From Paraburkholderia madseniana (GTDB taxonomy: Bacteria > Pseudomonadota > Gammaproteobacteria > Burkholderiales > Burkholderiaceae): a stretch of 64,000 bases of DNA. Numbering within the stretch: position 1 is the first letter of the stretch; each line of letters opens with the position of its first letter. The DNA lies in the NCBI RefSeq assembly GCF_009690905.1, contig NZ_VOSW01000035.1, forward strand, positions 24,722 to 88,721. Reading direction: 5' to 3'. Below are positions 26,665 to 34,286 of this stretch, piece by piece. The notes under the pieces were generated by a model that saw only the letters and a list, made by a program, of their open reading frames with translations, searched no databases and was not told where the DNA came from. The position numbers and the translations under genes were made by a program.

Positions 26665-27021
26665 CGTTTTTCACCGACGTGCGATTTTTTTAATTCAAGG
26701 AGAAACCGGAGTTTTGCTTTGCTTCAACTGCGCGGGTATAGTACAGGCCAATTTTCGATAATTCAACTTTCGTGTGAAGAAGCATTGCACAAAAAAAATG
26801 CATGTGGATGATTTAAACGAAACATGCAGAAATTGTTTCCTGGCGCAATAGCCGCATTGTGGAGAGCGGAAAAAATTTCCGCCTACCGACCTGCAAACAC
26901 GCGAGTGCCATAGAACAATGCACTTTGCATAAAGCGGCATTACGCGGCATAGCGTTGCTGCAAATTTGCGGGATTGAATTCGTTATTGATGTTTTGACGG
27001 GGGACGGCGCCGAGCCGGTCG
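26665..27021. promoter_or_regulatory. A/T-rich divergent control region of the type VI locus
   Basis: A 357-bp gap between the two divergent tss operons, clearly A/T-richer than its surroundings, with A-runs at 26793-26800 and 26880-26885. No gene is evident. A sigma-54-like element TGGCGC-N5-CCGCA lies at 26841-26856, with the correct GG-N10-GC spacing pointing toward tssJ. It misses three consensus bases, so it is only a candidate. Both operon promoters should lie here. Confidence 0.5.
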
Positions 27022-27654
27022 ATGTATATGAATTCGCGTCTTGTTCGCCATGCATCGCTATTGATTGCAACCGCCGCGGCGTGCGCGCTGCTGGGCGGCT
27101 GCGCGGCCGCCGTGCCGGCGCTGGGAGCCGCTGCCAACGCGGTTTTGCAGGCGAGCGGCCTCGGTAAGCCCGACGTACCCGATGCGCAAAAGCCACCACG
27201 TAATGTCGGCCTCACGTTATACGCCGCGTCAAATCTGAATGCCGCCAATGACAACCGCCCATTGGCGCTGGTCGTGCGGCTTTACGTGCTGAAAGACCCC
27301 ACTTCATTCCAGCAGGCGCCATTCGACGCCTTTACCGATCCGGCCAAGGAAAAGACCATACTGGGTGGCGATCTGCTGGGCGTGCGCGAAGTGACACTGA
27401 TCCCCGGTCAACGTTACGTCGTCACCGAAAAAGTCTCGCGTGAAGCGCAGGCATTCGGTATCGTCGCTCTATTCCGCGATCCGGCCATGCAACGCTGGAA
27501 ATTCGCCTTCGACCCGGCGAAGTCGGAGAAATCCGGCATAATGATCGGCCTGCATAACTGTGCAATGACGGTGACCAACGGCACTGTGATCCCGCCAGAA
27601 CAGGGATTGCCCGCCCAGCCGTTGAATATGCTTTCTTCGGTAAGCTGCGGCTAA
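27022..27654 (+). CDS. tssJ: Type VI secretion outer-membrane lipoprotein TssJ
   Basis: A 210-residue lipoprotein with a signal peptide and lipobox ALLGGC (Cys27). The mature domain is the transthyretin-like beta sandwich of TssJ, with L-T-L-Y-A-A-S-N-L-N-A near 70-80 and P-L-A-L-V-V-R-L-Y-V-L near 86-96. TssJ anchors the membrane complex to the outer membrane by binding TssM. An ATG two codons downstream (27028) is an equally possible start. First gene of tssJKL. Confidence 0.94.
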   Translation: MYMNSRLVRHASLLIATAAACALLGGCAAAVPALGAAANAVLQASGLGKPDVPDAQKPPRNVGLTLYAASNLNAANDNRPLALVVRLYVLKDPTSFQQAPFDAFTDPAKEKTILGGDLLGVREVTLIPGQRYVVTEKVSREAQAFGIVALFRDPAMQRWKFAFDPAKSEKSGIMIGLHNCAMTVTNGTVIPPEQGLPAQPLNMLSSVSCG

Positions 27655-27762
27655 AGATGCCGTGCAAATACGATTTAACAGTTTTTAGAGAATTAACAAT
27701 GTGGCGTTCGAATCGTTTATCTCCGGACGCGTCACACGCTGAACGCATATAACAGGTTTGAG

Positions 27763-29109
27763 ATGAGTTATTCAGCAAAAGTGCTCTGGGGGGAAGGCCT
27801 GTTTCTGAGGCCGCAGCATTTTCAGCGTCAGGACGCCTATCACGAGGCGCGCCTGTTCGAATCGATCCAGGCGATCCAGCCGTACAACTGGGGCGTGCGT
27901 TCGGCGCGCTTCGACCGCGACGCACTCGGCAGCAACGTGCTGCGCGTGAGCGAACTCTCGCTGGTGTTTCCGGATGGCGCGCTCTACTCAGCGCCGCAAG
28001 CCGACGGCCTGCCACCGCCGATCGCGCTCGACACGCTGCCAGACGGCATCAACGAATTTACCTTCTATCTCGCGCTGCATCCGTTGCGCGAAGCCGGCGC
28101 GAACTATTCACAAGACAGCAATGCAGGCTTCGTATCGCGTTACGTCAGCGAGCAAACACCGGTGGCCGATCATTTCACCGACGCCGCCGAAGCCGACATC
28201 ACCTTCCTGAAGACCAGCGTCAAACTCATTGCGCATAGCGAGCCGCGCGACCAGTTGCTGTCGGTGCCGCTCGTGCGCGTTCGCCGCACCGCCACCTCGG
28301 GTTTTGAAATCGACGACACGTTCGTGCCGCCCTGCCTCGCGATCGATGCGTCGCCGATCCTGCATCAACGGCTGCGTCAACTGATCGACGCGCTGCAGGC
28401 CAAGGTCAACGCACTGTATGGTTTTCACCGCGAGCCGACCAAGAACATCATCGAGTTCCGCTCCGGCGACATCGCGTCGTTCTGGCTGCTGCACACCGCG
28501 AGCGCCGCGTTTGCCTCGCTCGCGCATCTTTATCAGCATTCGGCGCTGCATCCTGAACGCCTGTTCCAGGAGTTGCTGCGTCTGGCCGGCCAGTTGATGA
28601 CGTTTTCGAAGGGCTATGCGCTGTCCGACCTGCCGGCTTACCGGCATGACGATCCCGGCCCCGGCTTTGCGCGTCTCGACACGATCCTGCGCGATCTGCT
28701 CGAAACCGTGATCTCCACGCGTTACTTCGCGATCGCGCTCGAAGAAGTGCGTCCGTCGTTCCATGCAGGCCGTCTCGACTCGGGCAAGATCGACGACAAA
28801 ACGATGTTCTACATCGCGGTGTCCGCGGACATGCCAACCGCTGAACTGGTCGAAGCCGTACCCGCCCGCTTCAAGGTCGGCGCGCCGGACGACGTCGACA
28901 AGCTGGTGCTCTCGGCCATGCCGGGCGTGCGCCTCGTCTACACGCCGCAAGTGCCGCCCGCCATTCCGGTGCGGCCGGGCGCATGCTACTTCTCTTGCGA
29001 ATCGCGCGGCGCATTGTATGACCGCATGTTGCAGGCCCAATCGGCAATGATCTACGCGCCGTCGGGCATCAACGATCTTCAACTCGAACTGATCGCCGTC
29101 ACATCATGA
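27763..29109 (+). CDS. tssK: Type VI secretion baseplate-membrane adaptor TssK
   Basis: A 448-residue TssK. The start VLWGEGLFLRPQHFQRQD is the family hallmark, followed by Y-N-W-G-V and L-A-L-H-P-L. TssK trimers link the baseplate (TssF/G) to TssL and TssM. The stop overlaps the tssL start by 4 bases (ATGA). Full length, with no sign of damage. Confidence 0.97.
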   Translation: MSYSAKVLWGEGLFLRPQHFQRQDAYHEARLFESIQAIQPYNWGVRSARFDRDALGSNVLRVSELSLVFPDGALYSAPQADGLPPPIALDTLPDGINEFTFYLALHPLREAGANYSQDSNAGFVSRYVSEQTPVADHFTDAAEADITFLKTSVKLIAHSEPRDQLLSVPLVRVRRTATSGFEIDDTFVPPCLAIDASPILHQRLRQLIDALQAKVNALYGFHREPTKNIIEFRSGDIASFWLLHTASAAFASLAHLYQHSALHPERLFQELLRLAGQLMTFSKGYALSDLPAYRHDDPGPGFARLDTILRDLLETVISTRYFAIALEEVRPSFHAGRLDSGKIDDKTMFYIAVSADMPTAELVEAVPARFKVGAPDDVDKLVLSAMPGVRLVYTPQVPPAIPVRPGACYFSCESRGALYDRMLQAQSAMIYAPSGINDLQLELIAVTS

Positions 29110-29885
29110 GCTACGCGCCTTCCCTGTTTGGCGGCAGCACGCCTGCCGCGACGCCCGCCCCCATGACCGAGCCGAGCTATCAGGTCCGCTCGCTGCTCGA
29201 TCTGCTCTACGACGGCTTCTTCATGCTGTTTCTGTTGAAGAACGGCCGCGAGCCTGGCGACGCGCACGAATTCAGCCAGCGCATCCAGCAGTTTCTCGGC
29301 GACTTCGAGCGCGGTGCGAAAAAGCTCAACGCGTCGGCGGAAGATGTCTCCGCGTCCAAGTTTGCGTTCTGCGCCGCCATCGACGAATCGGTGTTGTCAT
29401 CCACCTTCAAGATCCGCACGGAATGGGAGCGTCGGCCGTTGCAACTGGTGCTGTTCGGCGAGCAACTGGCAGGCGAGAAATTCTTCCAGTATCTCGAGGA
29501 ATGCCGCGCGCAGGGTGCCGCGCGTTTACAGTCGCTCGAAGTGTTCCACATGTGCCTGCTGCTCGGCTTCCAGGGCAAGTATCTGCTCGAAGGACCGGAG
29601 AAGCTCGCCTATCTGACCGCACGCATCGGCGACGAAATCGCGCATATGAAAGGCAAGCGCGCACCGTTCGCGCCGCATTGGCCGCTGCCGGATCAGGTGG
29701 CGCACCGGCTCAAGCGCGAGGTGCCGTTGTGGTCGATCGGCGCGGTGTTCGCGCTGGTTGGGCTGCTCGCTTATCTCGGCCTGAACACTTACCTGAAAGA
29801 TCAGACGTTGCGCACGCTCGCTCCGTATTCGCAGGTGGTCAAGCTCGGCCCGCAATCGGCCACGTTGACGATTTCGCTGCCGTAA
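29106..29885 (+). CDS. tssL: Type VI secretion inner-membrane protein TssL (DotU), short form
   Basis: A 259-residue TssL. The cytoplasmic hook-shaped helical domain covers about 20-190: LLDLLYDGFFMLF, FCAAIDESVLS, and LLGFQGKYLLEG. A single membrane helix near 209-227 (IGAVFALVGLLAYLGLN) is followed by a short periplasmic end. The protein lacks the C-terminal OmpA domain found in evolved TssL; the separate OmpA-like protein beside tssM probably fills that role. A strong terminator follows. Confidence 0.96.
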   Translation: MSYAPSLFGGSTPAATPAPMTEPSYQVRSLLDLLYDGFFMLFLLKNGREPGDAHEFSQRIQQFLGDFERGAKKLNASAEDVSASKFAFCAAIDESVLSSTFKIRTEWERRPLQLVLFGEQLAGEKFFQYLEECRAQGAARLQSLEVFHMCLLLGFQGKYLLEGPEKLAYLTARIGDEIAHMKGKRAPFAPHWPLPDQVAHRLKREVPLWSIGAVFALVGLLAYLGLNTYLKDQTLRTLAPYSQVVKLGPQSATLTISLP

Positions 29886-29907
29886 ATCAGAACGGCAACG
29901 CGTAACG

Positions 29908-29942
29908 AAAAAGGCGGCCCGTGAAAACGGGCCGCCTTTTTT
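29908..29942 (+). terminator. Rho-independent terminator after tssL
   Basis: A hairpin AAAAAGGCGGCCCGT-GAAA-ACGGGCCGCCTTTTTT: perfect GC-rich stem, GAAA tetraloop and T-tract. The flanking A-run makes it usable from the zwf side as well. Confidence 0.93.
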
Positions 29943-30002
29943 AGTGCGAGACGAACGCTTCGAAGCGTCGACGTACCGCCGACGCCTGACTGCCTGCTCC
30001 GC

Positions 30003-31484
30003 TTACTGCGACTCTTCCGCCCACACGGCGTTTTCACGCGCCATCAGCGCCGTCGACGCAGCCGGCCCAAACGTGCCTGCCGTATAACCACGCGGCTTGT
30101 CGCCCGACTTGGCCCAGCCATCCAGAATCGGTTCGGCCCACGCCCATGCGGCTTCGAGTTCGTCACGGCGCATGAAGTGCGTGAGGCGTCCGCGAATCAC
30201 GTCGATCAACAAACGCTCGTATGCTTCCGCGCGACGCTCGGTGAAAGCCTGCTGCAAGTCCAGGTTCAGATTCACCGGCAACATGTGCATGCCGCTGCCG
30301 GGTTCCTTCGCGAGCATCTGCAACTGGATCGACTCTTCCGGCTGCAACTGGATCACGAGACGGTTGCCGTAATTGCGCCCACCGCTCGGAATGATCGAGA
30401 ACGGCAATTCGGAAAACTCGATAACGATTTCCGATACCTTCTTCTGCAGACGCTTGCCGGTGCGCAGGTAAAACGGCACGTTGGCCCAGCGCCAGTTGTT
30501 GATATGCGCGCGCAGCGCGACGAAAGTCTCGGCGCGGCTGCCGGCCGGCACATTGTCTTCCTCGAGGTAGCCCTTCACCGGCTCGCCGTTTACCGCGCCG
30601 GCCGTGTACTGGCCGCGCACGGTATCGCGCGCGATATCCTCGGGCGTCATGGGGCGCAGCGAGCGCAGCACCTTGAGCTTCTCGTCGCGCACCGCATCCG
30701 GATCGAGCGACACCGGCGGCTCCATGGCGACGATGCACAGCAACTGCAGCAAGTGGTTCTGCACCATGTCGCGCAGCGCACCGGTTTTATCGTAGAAGCC
30801 CGCGCGGCTGCCCACCCCGACCTCTTCGGCCACGGTGATCTGCACGCGCTTGATATACGGCGCCTGCCACAACGGACCGAAAATCGCGTTGCCAAAGCGC
30901 AGCACCATCAGGTTCTGCACGGTTTCCTTGCCGAGGTAATGATCGATCCGATAGATCTGCGCCTCGCTGAAATGCTTGCCAACCGCCGTGTTGATCTCCT
31001 GCGCGGACGCCAGATCGTGGCCCAGCGGTTTCTCGAGCACCACCCGCGAATTCTCGTCGACCAATCCCGCCGCCGAAAGGTTTTCGCAGATATTCGTGAA
31101 CAGATCCGGCGAGGTCGCGAGATAGAACACGCGCCGCACGCCTTCGCGCGACACTTCCTTCAGACGCTGGTAGTCCTCGACCGAATCGACGTCCATGCGC
31201 ACGTACTCGAACAGCGCGAGGAATTTGTCCCAGGCGGTGGCATCGAACGCCTTCTTTTCGATGAAGGGCTTCGCCTTCGCTTCCATGAATTCGCTGATGT
31301 ACTCCTCACGCGACCACGGCTTGCGGCCGATCGTGAGAATGCGGGTGTCCGGCGGCAGATTGCAGTGCAGATGCGCCATGTAGAGCGCGGGCAGCAGCTT
31401 GCGAAATGACAGGTCGCCGGTGCCGCCGAAGATGATCATGTCGAGCGGCAGGTTGGGAGTGGCTGAAGCGTGTTGGGTCGTCAT
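30003..31484 (-). CDS. zwf: Glucose-6-phosphate 1-dehydrogenase
   Basis: A 493-residue enzyme that oxidises glucose-6-phosphate to 6-phosphogluconolactone with NAD(P), feeding the Entner-Doudoroff and pentose-phosphate routes. It has the coenzyme motif GGTGDLSFRKLLPALY (about 20-35), the V-V-L-E-K-P-L-G-H-D block, and the active-site signature RIDHYLGKE with the catalytic His region near 180. Length is standard. The usual partners (pgl, edd, glk) are not in this window, so this copy stands alone beside the type VI locus; it may be a second paralogue. Confidence 0.97.
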   Translation of the reverse strand: MTTQHASATPNLPLDMIIFGGTGDLSFRKLLPALYMAHLHCNLPPDTRILTIGRKPWSREEYISEFMEAKAKPFIEKKAFDATAWDKFLALFEYVRMDVDSVEDYQRLKEVSREGVRRVFYLATSPDLFTNICENLSAAGLVDENSRVVLEKPLGHDLASAQEINTAVGKHFSEAQIYRIDHYLGKETVQNLMVLRFGNAIFGPLWQAPYIKRVQITVAEEVGVGSRAGFYDKTGALRDMVQNHLLQLLCIVAMEPPVSLDPDAVRDEKLKVLRSLRPMTPEDIARDTVRGQYTAGAVNGEPVKGYLEEDNVPAGSRAETFVALRAHINNWRWANVPFYLRTGKRLQKKVSEIVIEFSELPFSIIPSGGRNYGNRLVIQLQPEESIQLQMLAKEPGSGMHMLPVNLNLDLQQAFTERRAEAYERLLIDVIRGRLTHFMRRDELEAAWAWAEPILDGWAKSGDKPRGYTAGTFGPAASTALMARENAVWAEESQ

Positions 31485-31532
31485 AGCGCGATCGCAGCGT
31501 CGTGGTAGGCGTCAAGTCAACAGACAAAGGGC

Positions 31533-31561
31533 AAAAAACGCCGGCGGACCGGCGCTTTTTT
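31533..31561. terminator. Terminator downstream of the ornithine-cyclodeaminase-family gene
   Basis: A hairpin with stem CGCCGG/CCGGCG and a CGGA loop, flanked by AAAAAA and TTTTTT, 126 bp past the stop of the minus-strand gene upstream of zwf. It should isolate zwf from that gene. Confidence 0.85.
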
Positions 31562-31686
31562 CTGGCAAACGCCTATGGTGCAACGTTTTGAGATTGTTTG
31601 CACGGCAACATGTGCCGCAGGTTGGCGCAAGATGCCAACCAGGACCTGCGAACCGCAACGTGCCGGACGCTGCGAACGGTCCGCGA

Positions 31687-32640
31687 TCAGGCGCCTGACA
31701 AGGCTTCGCGCGCCACGCGGCAGGCCGCCAGATCCCACGCCGCGCAGCCGACACTTTTAAAAACAATCGGTTGTTTCGACGGCAACAAAGCGGCGTTGTC
31801 CACCACGGTGGCAATTCCACCGACCCGCGCCCAATCGACACCGGCCTGAATGAAATCGCCGGCTTCATGCCTCGCGCCGGCTTCGTCGTCGACGAACAGC
31901 GCGCTGCCTGCGATCGTGCGCGCGCCGATCTCGACCATAGCCGGCGTGAACGCGCCGACGCCGATCACGAGCCGGTCCGCGCGCGCGGCTTCGTCGTAGA
32001 CGGCCTGCTTGCTGGTGGTCAGCGCAATCACCACGTCGATCGAATCAGGGATGGCCGCGTTGGAGTCGGCCAGCGGTCGCAGTTCGTGCGCGCTGCCGCC
32101 ATGCGCACCCTGCGCAGCATGTGCGGCGCAAAACGCTTCGGCCCGCGCGGGCGCACTGCCCTTCACCCACACGCGAGCGTCGGGAAACAATTCGCCGATC
32201 GCTTCCAGATGATTCACCGCCTGCGTGCCGGTGCCGATCAGCAGGAATTCGCGCGGCCTTGCCGGCGCGAAAGTGCGTACGCCGAGCATCGACATCGCCG
32301 CCGTGCGGCGCCCGGTCACCGTCGGGCCATCGAGGATGAAGAGCGTCTCGCCGGTATCGGCGTCGAAGGCCATCACCTGGCCGTGGATCGTCGGGATGCC
32401 GCGTGGTCGATTGCTCGCGCATACGTTGACCAGCTTGTGGATCGCGAGATCGGGCGCGGTGGCCGGCATCGATAGCATGATGCCGCCCTCGTTGAGCGGC
32501 ACGACGAGCCGTTCAGGACTCACAACCCGTTGCTGTGCGTAGTCGATGCTCGCACGCCTCAATGCGTCGACGAGCGTCGCGTACGGAATCAGCCGCGCGG
32601 TGGCGGCAGCGTCGAAAATCTGTGTGGTCGGGCGGGTCAT
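31687..32640 (-). CDS. Ornithine cyclodeaminase / mu-crystallin family enzyme
   Basis: A 317-residue NAD(P)-binding protein. The dinucleotide motif is LLIGTGTQAVNHLEA (about 137-151), and the N-terminal half has V-V-S-P-E-R-L-V-V-P and H-K-L-V-N-V, typical of the family. Members act as ornithine cyclodeaminase, alanine dehydrogenase, or reductase of pyrroline-2-carboxylate/piperideine-2-carboxylate. In Burkholderia the reductase assignment is common for similar proteins, and the HGQVMAFDADTGETLF block suits it, but the substrate is not certain. The start is MTRPTTQIFD at 32640; a longer frame upstream is Arg-rich noise. It seems to be a single-gene unit. Confidence 0.85.
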   Translation of the reverse strand: MTRPTTQIFDAAATARLIPYATLVDALRRASIDYAQQRVVSPERLVVPLNEGGIMLSMPATAPDLAIHKLVNVCASNRPRGIPTIHGQVMAFDADTGETLFILDGPTVTGRRTAAMSMLGVRTFAPARPREFLLIGTGTQAVNHLEAIGELFPDARVWVKGSAPARAEAFCAAHAAQGAHGGSAHELRPLADSNAAIPDSIDVVIALTTSKQAVYDEAARADRLVIGVGAFTPAMVEIGARTIAGSALFVDDEAGARHEAGDFIQAGVDWARVGGIATVVDNAALLPSKQPIVFKSVGCAAWDLAACRVAREALSGA

Positions 32641-32837
32641 AAGCGGGCTTTTCCTGTCCAGGCGAGTTGATGCGTTCGATTCAGCGCACCAGACACGCGG
32701 CTGTTCCGGGAATCGGGAACAAGCGATTCTACGACGCGCTGCGCGCCGTGGGGCCGGATCGCGGGAACGCGGGCACGCGGCTGCAGCGCAGGAATTGGCC
32801 TGCCTTACCGAAAAGCAGCGGCGCGCCGCCGCTAGGG

Positions 32838-33095
32838 TCATTGCGAAACGGCGTCGTCTTTGGCGTCGTCTTTCTTGCCGTCCTCGAACATCGCGCGGCA
32901 CGCCGGACTGAGTTCGTCGAGGTGCTGCTTCATGCAGGCGGTGATTTTTGCCTTGCTCGGGATGTGGGCGGCGCAGAAATGCATCGCGTCGCTGCGACAG
33001 GCCTTGGCCCGGTCGTCCTGGGTAGCCGCATGCGCTGCGGTGACGGCGCCGAGCGCGACGAGGCCGGCAGCAAGCACGGCATAGGTTCGCTTCAT
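32838..33095 (-). CDS. Small exported Cys-rich protein
   Basis: An 85-residue protein with a signal peptide (about 1-23, TAAHA cleavage). The mature part (about 62 residues) contains four cysteines in the pattern C-x8-C-x11-C-x10-C (CRSDAMHFC ... ACMKQ ... SPACRAMF), with a charged DGKKDDAKDD tail. The pattern resembles the Cys-rich Golgi-1 type repeat, which also occurs in small bacterial exported proteins. A disulfide-bonded periplasmic protein is likely; the function is unknown. Confidence 0.8.
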   Translation of the reverse strand: MKRTYAVLAAGLVALGAVTAAHAATQDDRAKACRSDAMHFCAAHIPSKAKITACMKQHLDELSPACRAMFEDGKKDDAKDDAVSQ

Positions 33096-33190
33096 GACGG
33101 GCTCCGGTATCGCAAAAGTCGGCGTGAAGCTCCTCAGCAGAAAACGGGCCCGATCATTGCGTTCGCCGTGCGGCTTGCCGGTTGCCGTAT

Positions 33191-33823
33191 CTAGCGCACG
33201 CTGCGGGTGAGCGTCATGCCACGCCCTGCGTAGAAACGCGCCACCGTGGCGAACGGCAAATAGACATCCGCCTGGTGAGGCGCAACGCCCGACGGATTAT
33301 GAAACCATACGCCATCGCGATCGCGCCCGTGCAGCAGGATCAGATGCCCGCCCTGGCTCTGATTCGGCCGCTCCGGATAACGGATCTCGGGGCTCACGGA
33401 AACGATCGCCAGCGTGTCGCCGTCGATGCGCACGGCGATCTCTTCGAGCGGCGCCTGCGGCAGCACTTCGACCTGAATACCGAATGCTTCGCCGAGCCAG
33501 TCGGCGAACGGCCGGTAGATCAAACCGTCGACGCCGCCGTCGTCACGCAGCCGGTACACGCCGTGGCGCAACGCTTCGTCCAGCAACGCGGCGCGCGGCG
33601 CGTGTTCGATGCGCCAGTAGTCGAGCGCGGATTCGAGGCAGGTCAGACCGCACAGGCGTTTCGCCCAGAAACGGTAACGCTCCGGGTCGGCAAAACCGCT
33701 CTGCTGCCAGTGTGGATCGTCACATGGGTCGCCCTCTTGTTCGACGATGTGGCGCACCCATTCGGGGCTGCCCCATTGCGTGTGGTACGGCACCTCGGTG
33801 TGGCGTAGTGTCGGTTGGTTCAT
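33191..33823 (-). CDS. C39-like papain-fold peptidase family protein
   Basis: A 210-residue protein with a C39-type (BtlC/peptidase_C39_2) layout. There is a Cys-containing helix start at A-K-R-L-C-G-L-T-C-L-E-S-A-L (near 56-69), a His block GGHLILLHG (near 157) and a following F-H-N-P-S-G (near 173), consistent with a Cys-His-Asn/Asp catalytic set. No signal peptide is visible. The ATG at 33823 (MNQPTLRHTE) is preferred over the in-frame GTG at 33856. It could be a protease, a peptide-bond hydrolase or an inactive relative. No lanthipeptide or bacteriocin exporter genes are nearby. Confidence 0.75.
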   Translation of the reverse strand: MNQPTLRHTEVPYHTQWGSPEWVRHIVEQEGDPCDDPHWQQSGFADPERYRFWAKRLCGLTCLESALDYWRIEHAPRAALLDEALRHGVYRLRDDGGVDGLIYRPFADWLGEAFGIQVEVLPQAPLEEIAVRIDGDTLAIVSVSPEIRYPERPNQSQGGHLILLHGRDRDGVWFHNPSGVAPHQADVYLPFATVARFYAGRGMTLTRSVR

Positions 33824-33901
33824 GAATCGCGCGGAGTCGGTGGCAAATATTTTCACAGCATGCTACACGGCCGGCCCAGCGGAGCGCACGCAGACGGAAT
33901 T

Positions 33902-34022
33902 TATTCGTCATGCGGATATTTGCCGTTTATTCGCCAGACAGATATTTGCCGAATATGCGTCACACGAATATTTGACAAATATCTGTGTGACGCATAAAGT
34001 GTGTTTATTCGTCTCGCGGATA
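33902..34022 (+). promoter_or_regulatory. Five phased HipB operators upstream of hipBA
   Basis: Five 17-bp imperfect palindromes start exactly 26 bp apart: 33902 (TATTCGTCATGCGGATA), 33928 (TATTCGCCAGACAGATA), 33954 (TATGCGTCACACGAATA), 33980 (TATCTGTGTGACGCATA, the reverse of the preceding type) and 34006 (TATTCGTCTCGCGGATA). They share TAT-Y/G-CG at one end and ATA at the other. HipB in E. coli binds similar TATCC-type palindromes. The array covers the promoter and ends 7 bases before the hipB ATG. Confidence 0.85.
33972..34000 (+). promoter_or_regulatory. Predicted sigma-70 promoter of hipBA
   Basis: A perfect -35 TTGACA (33972-33977), a 17-bp spacer and a -10 TAAAGT (33995-34000). The promoter lies within operators three to five, so repressor binding would block polymerase directly. 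Confidence 0.75.
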
Positions 34023-34029
34023 ATTTGCC

Positions 34030-34284
34030 ATGATCCACCTTGTCGCCACGCCGGACCAAATGGCCCAACTGCTCGCTGCCGGTCGGCGCCAGGCCGGCCT
34101 CACCCAGGCTGACGCCGCCGCGCGCATCGGCGTGAGCCAGAGCCGCATCTCGGCGCTGGAAACCGACGCCACCGCCCTTACCCTCGCACAATTGCTGACG
34201 CTGTGCGGCGCCTACGGTCTGCAATTGCAGGTACGCGACAAGAACCAGCCGGTGCCTGAACCGGCGCCTTTGGTCGAGTGGTAA
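34030..34284 (+). CDS. hipB: HipB-type antitoxin, Xre-family DNA-binding protein
   Basis: An 84-residue protein with one helix-turn-helix (about 18-50: GLTQADAAARIGVSQSRISALE). It ends in a beta strand and a hydrophobic tail (PLVEW). It should repress its own operon through the five upstream operators and neutralise HipA. There is no obvious Shine-Dalgarno: the last operator occupies that space, so translation may be weak. The stop is two bases before the hipA ATG. Confidence 0.9.
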   Translation: MIHLVATPDQMAQLLAAGRRQAGLTQADAAARIGVSQSRISALETDATALTLAQLLTLCGAYGLQLQVRDKNQPVPEPAPLVEW

Positions 34285-34286
34285 GC

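Noticed and set aside
26895..26920. Second sigma-54 site toward tagM (reverse of TGCAAACACGCGAGTGCCA)
   Set aside because: The GG and GC elements are 13 bp apart, not 10, which is not tolerated by sigma-54.
30003..31484. zwf as a type VI effector-linked gene
   Set aside because: It is a standard metabolic enzyme separated from tssL by a strong terminator and on the other strand.
33902..34022. CRISPR array
   Set aside because: The 17-bp repeats are spaced by only 9 bp and vary in sequence; there are no cas genes and no unique spacers of the right length. Operators explain the pattern better.
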